NCBI GenBank assembly: GCA_018296165.2
Contig: JACKQL020000007.1
Span: 806,001-870,000, forward strand
Source: Termitomyces sp. T153
Taxonomy: Eukaryota > Basidiomycota > Agaricomycetes > Agaricales > Lyophyllaceae
Length of the DNA: 64,000 bases
Direction of reading: 5' to 3'
Positions 57,310 to 64,000 of this stretch are shown here, in pieces. The position numbers were made by a program, and so were the translations under genes. Position 1 is the stretch's first letter, and each line of letters starts with the position of its first letter. A model generated the notes under the pieces. The model did no database searches. It was not told where the DNA came from and saw only the letters and a program-made list of their open reading frames with translations.

Positions 57310-58448
57310 TTAGGACATACGGAATATCCTGAATCGAAGAGCGAGGTAGTATGCAATGCCAGCTAAAAGGCCGCCTACATGTCCAGCGGCATCAGTTGTC
57401 CCTTCCTTTCAATCAAGAGCGTTGGGCAGTCAGACATGCATTGGAACGAAAACATAGGGAGAACTTACCTTGTTGTACATAGCTGAGTATGTGTCATAAG
57501 CAAAGAGGCCAGGGACAACAAGCCATGCAGGTATAGGGATGATGCCATATAGATGAAATGTCATGGTTGGAGCTAGGCAAGCCAGAAGGGAGACGACAGA
57601 GTATATTGCACCTGAGAACATGCTAAATAAGATAATTGGACTAACAAAAATAATGAGACTGACCGCTTGCGCCGAGTGATGAGACATCCTTGTGATCGAC
57701 GAGTTTATGCCATCCCAGACTGACCAAGCTTGCAATTAGTCCTCCTAGAACAAAACTGTGGTTTGATATCGTTATTGCATGGAAACAATTACACACCTCC
57801 CATGTAGAGGAATAAGAACTTGCGGGTACCGAAAAGTTCGAGGACGGGCTTGGCCATGAAGTAGAATGTGAATCCATTGACTAAGATATGTGGAATGTGC
57901 TGATGCGAAAAAGTCGCGGTAATGAGCGTCCAACTGTGTGTGTGAGTTGAGTCCTAATGATGCGTTCGTCGAGACATAGAAGCTCACATTCGTCCTTCAG
58001 AAAAATTCTTCCAGCTACTTGTGAAGTTTTCCATCATCCAGCGCAATGGCTCAATTACACCTTCGGACTTCTAAAGAGGAATGAGAATGGGAATAGAAGA
58101 GACGTGTAGCTTACGGACTACACGCTGCTTCGTCAAAGTCCACGCGAAGAACACTACACCATTGATAGTAATGATCCCCCAGAAAACCGTGTTTTGTGGT
58201 ATACGATCAAGAAAACCAAGGAAAGGCGGTTTTTGATGGTTTTGGTACGCTCTATGGGGGTATGGCCGGCCTCGGGCCTTGAGCGTCGGTGATGTGAAGA
58301 ACCGGACCTGTGGCTGGGGCCTGAGCCGTTGAACTATTGTAGAGCTGAATGAAGACGGTCTACGACTGCATTGTAACGGAGGGAAGCGGACAGAACTGCT
58401 CAGGGCGCGTCCAAGTGCACGGTGGCAGAGAGAGAGCATTCTATGCAC
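57310..58448 (-). CDS. mitochondrial-type rhomboid intramembrane protease
   Basis: Start ATG 58448; an Arg/Ser-rich, acid-free N-terminus (RALGRALSSSVRFPPLQCSRRPSSF) predicts mitochondrial import. A first membrane segment (TVFWGIITINGVVFFAWTL) is followed after introns by WTLITATFSHQHIPHILVNG (rhomboid WR-type and HxxxN motifs), FLFLYMGGCV, the catalytic Ser in SSLGASGAIYSVV, further hydrophobic segments (IPAWLVVPGLFAYDTYSAM) and the catalytic His in AAGHVGGLLAGIAYYL. Six or seven membrane segments in total. Closest in layout to Pcp1/PARL-class proteases of the inner membrane. Its start codon is only 66 bp from that of TRAPPC2 on the other strand. Confidence 0.88.
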
Positions 58449-58514
58449 GTGACTCGGTACTAATGATTTGTATGTATTTGGTGTACGCGTCGCGAAGGTC
58501 GTTCAGTTGTCGCC

Positions 58515-59183
58515 ATGTCGCACCATCTGTTCCTGCTCTCACCGTCGGATACACCGCTGTATACGCTTACTCACTACTCCACAAAGCCGGCGCAGAGCAC
58601 GACGTCGCCGCTGTCGTCGAACCTGCCCAACTGGTCGACGTCGGCTTTCGCGGGTACACTAACGGCGCTTTCTGGGGCGTCGAGCGTGACACACCACTCA
58701 TCGGGGGGCGCTGTGCGGATGGGGGGTGGACAGGACCGACATGTAATTCAAATGATAGCAAATGCAAGCTTGGATATGATTGAGGATGTCATGCGGAAAG
58801 AGAACACAATGTAGGCTGCGCCGTTCACGCGGATCACACAACCTGACATAAGCAGGTATTTGAAGGGCGTGGACAAGTTCAACGAGTGGACGGTGTCTGC
58901 GTTCATCACACCGGGAAGTGAGGAAGCCTGTGTAGATGCGGACCGGGCTGACGTGATCTAGACATGAAATTTGTGCTGCTGCACGAGGGCAAGAACGACG
59001 AGGGGATCCGGCAGTTCCTGATGGAGGTGTGGGAGCTGTATGTGAAGGTGAGTGGTGGTTGTGGTGTTGTGGGCGCGGCTGAGGACGCAGACGATGCTGA
59101 ACCCGTTCCACACGGCGCACACTCGGATTGGGAGCGGGGTGTTTGATGGGCGGGTCCGGGCGAGTGCAAAGAAGTATTTGTGA
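58515..59183 (+). CDS. TRS20: TRAPP subunit Trs20/TRAPPC2 (sedlin)
   Basis: Exons 58515-58810, 58856-58917, 58962-59047 and 59091-59183 join to 178 residues. MSHHLFLLSPSDTPLYTLTH is the longin-fold start; [64 protein letters not shown] and MLNPFHTAHTRI are the family's conserved core. It is a subunit of TRAPP complexes that tether vesicles and activate Rab1/Ypt1. About 35 residues longer than usual, through an insertion after the first strand (about residues 20-70). Promoter shared with the rhomboid gene. Confidence 0.92.
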
Positions 59184-59374
59184 GCACGTGAGCGGTGGGA
59201 AAACGCTGTGATGGCTGTCTGTTGGCTCTCCCTGCTTCCTTCGTCTTTCTCTTATCTTCTCTTCTAGTCTTATTATACAAAAATCTTCTATTCCTCTTCT
59301 TTTTGCTCGCCCGTCTCTTTCTCCAGTGTACTCTTTCCCAATTCCACCTAATTAAGAGTCTATCTATCCCAACC

Positions 59375-60872
59375 ATGACTACCGCCCCAGCCCCGACCCA
59401 CCGCGCCTCTCTCCTCTCTGGTCTCCGTACCGGCGGCGTCAGATCTGTTTCTGCATCCATCCCCCATTCTGCCGCCCCAGGCGCTTCTTTCAATGTTTCT
59501 CGCTTTCATTCCCAGCACAACCTCGCCAGTTCCTTTGACGAGGAGGACGATCAGCTCCCAGACATGCCCTCTAAGAACATCTATGCCCCCCGTCACATGC
59601 CCATGACTGCCGCCGTCGATGGCCAGAACAACCGCTTCGCCGCTCAGCAAATGGCGCCCCGTGGTTTGAACCCCAACTCTGCCCCCTTTAGCCCTGGCAC
59701 CGCCTTCAACCCTAGCGCCCAGCTGCAGAATCAGGCCTTACAGATGCAGATGCTCCAGCTCGAAGTGATGAGAATTCAGGCATGTGCACTACATCCATCT
59801 TACCAGTCGTCTGATTGATCATCGTCAACAGGCTATACAGGCGCAACAGATGCAGGCCGGATTGATTGCCCAAGCCCAGCGCCAACAACAGCAACAGCAG
59901 ACTCAATTTCAAAGTCAGGTCAGGCGGGGCAGCCTTGGCCACAACTCGCCTGCCACCGCCGGTCCGACAAGCAACTCGTTTGATCTTCGTTCGGCCGCTC
60001 TCAACGCGCAGATGCGCCGTGCTCACCAGGTTGAGCAAACGAATTTCCAGCCTGGTGTCGTCGCCGAGGACCAAGTGCCCATGACTGCTGCCCTCGGGGG
60101 AAAATACGGTAGCCGAACTGCCAGCTTGAATGCCATCGGAAACATGTCTAGGTTTGCCACAGAGGAGCATGATGAATCTCTGCTTCCGCCTCCTCCCGGT
60201 TCCACCACTGTTATCAGCGGTGGGACTTCACTTGGCATTACGGCGACGAACAACACTAAAGCTGCACTGAATCCCTTCTCCAAGTCTGATTCGGCTACTT
60301 CTTGGAGGCGTGGTGGAAACAACAACTCTGTGTTGAGCGGGCTTAACCGTGTTGTGTCCTCACCAATGCTCAAGGTGACTCCCCCCAGCGAAGCTCAGGA
60401 TGTTCCGCCGCCTTCTCCTCTTAATCCCTCTGCATCCAAGTTCCGCCCTCAGCCGTTGCGCTTTAGTGGCGCCGCTGCTGCTCCAATGGCCTCCGTCACC
60501 ATCGACACTTCCGATAATGACGATGATACTTCCAGTACCGCCGCATCCAACTCGTCTCCGACCACACCCAGGTCTTCTTCGTCCAATGGAACGTCCCTCT
60601 CGCCGCGCGAGGAGGCGTCCAAGAAGCTCTATGAAGGCCTCGGCATTGGCCGTCCAGCCTCCGCGGTGTCGGATAATCAGCAGGTGTCTGTGATGCCGGC
60701 TGCATTACCCAGGCTGGTAAGCCAACCGACAAGGCAGCCTCGAGGGCCGCCTTCGGGCGCTGATGAGCTCGGCCCCAAGAATTTCGCCACCAGGATCAGG
60801 CGCAAAGCCATTGGAGGACTCGGCGCGTTGATGGATGCTCGCGAGAGGAGGGAGCTGGTGGAAGCTTTTTAA
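59375..60872 (+). CDS. Gln- and Ser-rich protein of unknown function
   Basis: Two exons, 59375-59779 and 59832-60872, give 481 codons plus stop. The intron begins GC (GCATGT) and ends CAACAG; only this GC-AG choice keeps the frame (RIQ/AIQAQQMQAG). Features: N-terminal Ser/Ala-rich segment, repeated PMTAA.. motif (HMPMTAAVDGQ at about 65 and VPMTAALGGKYGSR at about 215), a Gln-rich coiled-coil-like stretch (LQNQALQMQMLQLEVMRIQ, QRQQQQQQTQ), a Ser/Pro-rich middle, and a distinct basic C-terminus (FATRIRRKAIGGLGALMDARERRELVEAF). I recognise the C-terminal pattern as common in mushroom genomes but know no function. Confidence 0.8.
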
Positions 60873-61481
60873 AAAGCATAATTTCTCTGGTGCTTCCGTT
60901 CTTCCTCCTTCTTACTTAAACCCAAGAATACTTCCTCCGCAAAATGGCTAGAATCATGTTTGGACTCTTAATTGCTGGCTCGACCTGGCTGGTTTGATCG
61001 AGCAAGGTTTTCGGTTCTTATAAATCATATTTACCCACCCTCGCTCTCTCGCCCACAAATTACAACCCTTCCTTTTTCTCCCATTAAATCCATAACGGTC
61101 TTGAATCACGGCGTAAACGGCCTTTATGTTTACTTCGTCGTTGTGCTTTTATTTCACCCCTATACACTCATTATACATTGATTGTACAATTATCTATCGT
61201 GATGCCTATGCACAATTGGCATTATCAAGGAATCGTAATTCATAAGCGACTTTACGAGTAAAGTATGCAATGGGCGCATGTTGAACAGTACAAAATACCC
61301 ACCTGACTCGGTGTGAATAATCTTTTCAGGAGATCCTCTTCTATCTATCCTCTGAAGGTCGTCGGATGCAGTGGCGCATTTCGCTCTGTGATAATATATA
61401 TAGAGCATCAGATACATCAAATCTGATGAAAGTTTTGCAATGTACAACAGAGAGTGAAACGAGATCGAATACAAAGACATG
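60873..61481. other. convergent intergenic region
   Basis: 609 bp between the ends of a plus-strand and a minus-strand gene; AT-rich and pyrimidine-rich, with several short frames only. I see no gene. Confidence 0.55.
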
Positions 61482-63280
61482 TCATTTACATCTTTGCCCC
61501 ACGATGGCCTTGCCATGTTCCTTGAAACACGGGGAAGAAGATCAGTCTATCACCGTTCACATGGATGAAAGAGGAAACCACATTACCTGCCACTCTTCTT
61601 TACTGATCCAAAGTTGGTGGAACGTTCCTAGACTCGCCAAGATACTACCTCCTAACCAGGCTCCGTATTTTCGCTCAACTGGGTTCCCAGGCGCATGAAT
61701 TTTGGTCTGCAACACGAAAGGTAGAGTTAATAATTGGACGGACCCGCAATCGCGGGAAGATCGACGTACATGAGGGAAGCCGCGAGTAAGTTCGGCTTGC
61801 AAGCGGTCGGTGAAGCCAGTGAATAAAGTACCACCCCCTGTGACGACAACATTGCTCGAGAGGACTTGGCGTAATTCCGCGTCGCACGATCGGAAAGTTT
61901 CCCCGATAAGTGCGGGTAGGTGCTTTGGCAAGTTAGGATTTGAAGCCTGAGATATCGGATTGAGAGACCTGCGATGAGACGACAATGACGGATGATACGC
62001 ACGACAAGTGCCTGAGGATGGTAGAAAAATTGTTCGCCTACTGACAGCCTCTCCGAGCCGAAATAGGTATTGAATCCCGTGGGGAACTCGTACGGCTTTG
62101 GCGGACGGGTGGTTGCTATTCTGTAGGGGTTTGTCTAGGCCAGTAGAAAGAACGAAGCGATACGAAGCTCACTGATCATTCCATCCCTGCTCGAGGACAC
62201 CTGCTACACTCTGAACCCACTCGTCCACTTCCCGAGCTTCAGCCCACAGTCGCCAGGACTCGGTCGTCCCTGCGACACGGTCTTCTCTTAATGTGAAGCG
62301 GGGCAATGCGTTCATATCTACAGGCTACGCGAAGACTGAATGGTAGGTAGACAGACGGAGCAGGCAAAATACCTGTTTGTTCGCGATTAATTGATGGGAT
62401 AGGAGTTCGATACCCCTGCGCATAGGTGTTGGTGTAACAAGTATATGACGAGCATGTGCATGAACAAGCTTCGGCAACGAAGAATATGCAAGTCCTGTAA
62501 AAAAGTTGGCGTACGGTCAAACGGTGCACTGATAACGCGTGCCTTTGCGGAGAACAAATCCATCTACTACAGGCGTCACGCTTGCCATGCTTTTCCCCAC
62601 ATCAATGACCAGAGCAGTACCACGGCCGGCAGAAAAGCTGAAGGAGTGTCAGATCAAAGGAGAACATTAGGACGCAGAAACGTATGTGACGAACGCGCTC
62701 AAAACACCTGTATTAGCGATGTAAAACGCGGGTACTTGGAATTCTTCAAACATGATTTCTGCCATCCGTTCACGATTGGCGGGAGTATTCCATGTCGGCT
62801 CCGTCACTAAAATGGGATGTTCTGAAGGCGTACAACGCATCACGTTCACAAGGGCGTGCTCTATGAGGGGAGGGACGGCGCTAAAGTCTTGGACTTGATG
62901 CAGCCGTAATCGCGTTAGAGGATATTCTTACGTGCCAGAACGCGTGTATGGCTTACTGAGACCATCAACAATCGGATTCGCGACCTCCATTCCTGCACGC
63001 CACAGGGAAGGACCATTCTCTCCAACATAGAGGTTCACAGATTTAGAACCTTGTGTCGAATTGGCTCCCTCAACTTCCATCGCTGTGTCGTCTCTTCCCA
63101 TATTATGGTATCCATATGTGGTTGGAATAACTGCTTTTGGAGTGTCATCTCCAGCGTACCCTGCGCGCAACGAAGATGAGCCAATATCAACTACAAGTGC
63201 CGATACCTCGTCTATCAAGATGTGAACATTATTCTGCAGGCAGGCGAGACTAATCACGTACCTCCGCCATAGTTTACCAT
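61482..63280 (-). CDS. ARP4: actin-related protein 4
   Basis: First exon MVNYGG at 63280, then [34 protein letters not shown] (actin phosphate-1 loop). Further blocks: [82 protein letters not shown], an Arp4-type insert ([20 protein letters not shown]), and a C-terminal [51 protein letters not shown], ending at 61482. Arp4 is a nuclear actin-like subunit shared by NuA4, INO80 and SWR1. Introns of about 45-60 nt throughout. Divergent with ERB1 (213 bp between start codons). Confidence 0.92.
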
Positions 63281-63493
63281 TATATATTACACTCTCAAAG
63301 CAGGGGGAGCAGGGGAACAGGGATGCAGCTACGGTGCCGAAATATTGCTTAGAGCGTTTGCGAATGGCTCTGCCTAAAGTGGTAAAAAGCGGGCTGCAGC
63401 TGATGACAATTGTTTGGAATCAAGCCCATCGCCCTCCCGATCCAGATTTTTCCAAAAAGCGAGGCCGCAAAAACGCACTTGCTAACTCGCGCT

Positions 63494-64000
63494 ATGGCTG
63501 TCAAGGAGATCACGAAACCGACCAAAAAGAGGAAGCTTTTGTCGGAAGATGAAGTTCAAACCCTACCGATAATCGCGGTAGGAGAGTTGGAAATGTTGAG
63601 CGACGAAGAAGACGGGGGAGACGCGGTATCTGACGATGGTGAGGTGGACGAATTTCCTGAAATTGACTCTAGGAGCGACAGCGACGATAACGAGGAGCTC
63701 GAAGGGATATATGACGAAGAGGACAGTGGAGAAGAGCTTGACGAAGACGAAGACGAAGACGATTCTTCAAGTGATGCAGACTCCCTTCATGTATTTCCGA
63801 AGGCAAAAACAATTATATCCAACATTACTGGGCAGCCAAAACGTGTCTATCCTGAGATTGAGCCAGATTATGACTCCGACTCCTCTACGGAAGATGTGAG
63901 TACCTCCATGTATACTTCACGACTTACTCAAAGAGTACTTAGGCTCCTAACCGCATTGGGAACGTGCCAATGCATTGGTACGACGATCTTCCTCATATTG
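63494..64000 (+). CDS. ERB1: ribosome biogenesis protein ERB1/BOP1, 5' part
   Basis: Exon 1 (63494-63895, 134 codons) starts MAVKEITKPTKKRKLLSE and is strongly acidic, with long Asp/Glu runs, as in Erb1 N-termini. After a GT-AG intron (63896-63942) exon 2 opens APNRIGNVPMHWYDDLPHI, the start of the conserved BOP1NT domain. Erb1 with Nop7 and Ytm1 forms the PeBoW complex for 60S subunit maturation. The WD40 part lies beyond the window. Confidence 0.92.
   Translation, partial: MAVKEITKPTKKRKLLSEDEVQTLPIIAVGELEMLSDEEDGGDAVSDDGEVDEFPEIDSRSDSDDNEELEGIYDEEDSGEELDEDEDEDDSSSDADSLHVFPKAKTIISNITGQPKRVYPEIEPDYDSDSSTEDVSTSMYTSRLTQRVLRLLTALGTCQCIGTTIFLIL

Noticed and set aside
1..64000. CRISPR array, bacterial insertion sequences, rRNA or horizontal operon
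   Set aside because: No regularly spaced repeats or bacterial gene order were seen; gene structure is fungal throughout.

Overview
The window reads as the genome of a mushroom-forming basidiomycete (Agaricomycetes). The right-hand third carries eukaryotic housekeeping genes split by many introns of about 44-60 bp (MDM10, SmG, PCH2/TRIP13, CLASP, rhomboid, TRAPPC2, ARP4, ERB1). The left-hand 39 kb is almost entirely nested LTR retrotransposons of fungal Ty3/gypsy (chromodomain) and Ty1/copia type. No bacterial-type operons, CRISPR arrays, rRNA or tRNA genes were seen.

Retrotransposon block (1-39054). Four gypsy families, here called A-D, are stacked in one another, plus one copia remnant. A(+) lies at 1-3655: 3' half of pol and a 3' LTR, itself interrupted by fragment D at about 758-1380. 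It abuts the 3' end of B0 (3656-4495). B0 and the 33-kb insertion B1 (4722-37858, target-site duplication GGAGG) both sit in the gag start of a second, reverse-oriented A copy, whose pieces are at 4496-4721 and 37864 to about 38405. B1 was in turn hit by B2 (11403-22237, duplication GCACC, inside B1's integrase) and by element C (24419-35746, minus strand, duplication GCCCT, inside B1's antisense gene). B2 is the best preserved: two LTRs of about 1 kb, gag with a CCHC knuckle, two tandem retropepsin-like domains, RT with intact YLDD, RNase H, integrase with D,D,E, and a chromodomain. It is dead through TGA codons and a 5-bp insertion.

Two unusual cargo genes stand out. Family B carries, between pol and the 3' LTR, an antisense gene with its own TATA-like box and a GTGAGT...CAG intron. 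Removing that intron brings a Zn(II)2Cys6-type pattern (CX2CX6C-X15-CX2CX6C) into frame, and all six Cys are kept in both B1 and B2. Element C carries, in sense orientation after its chromodomain, an unrecognised reading frame of about 812 codons interrupted only by TGA. Decay in the block is dominated by CpG transitions (CGA to TGA; YLDD to YLDN).

Host region (39055-64000), left to right: a SWSAP1-like gene (+), MDM10 (+), an RG/Ser-rich protein of unknown function (-), SmG/SMX2 (+), a mitochondrial PPR-like protein (+), PCH2/TRIP13 (-), an Rdx/SelW-like thioredoxin-fold protein with an 8-nt microexon (+), a papain-like plus RING-IBR protein that lacks a visible RING2 (+), a CLASP/Stu1 microtubule protein (+), a mitochondrial rhomboid protease (-), TRAPPC2/Trs20 (+), a Gln-rich protein of unknown function (+), ARP4 (-) and the start of ERB1/BOP1 (+). 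Several pairs are divergent with very short shared promoters (66 to about 213 bp). The genes belong to unrelated cell functions and show no pathway cluster.
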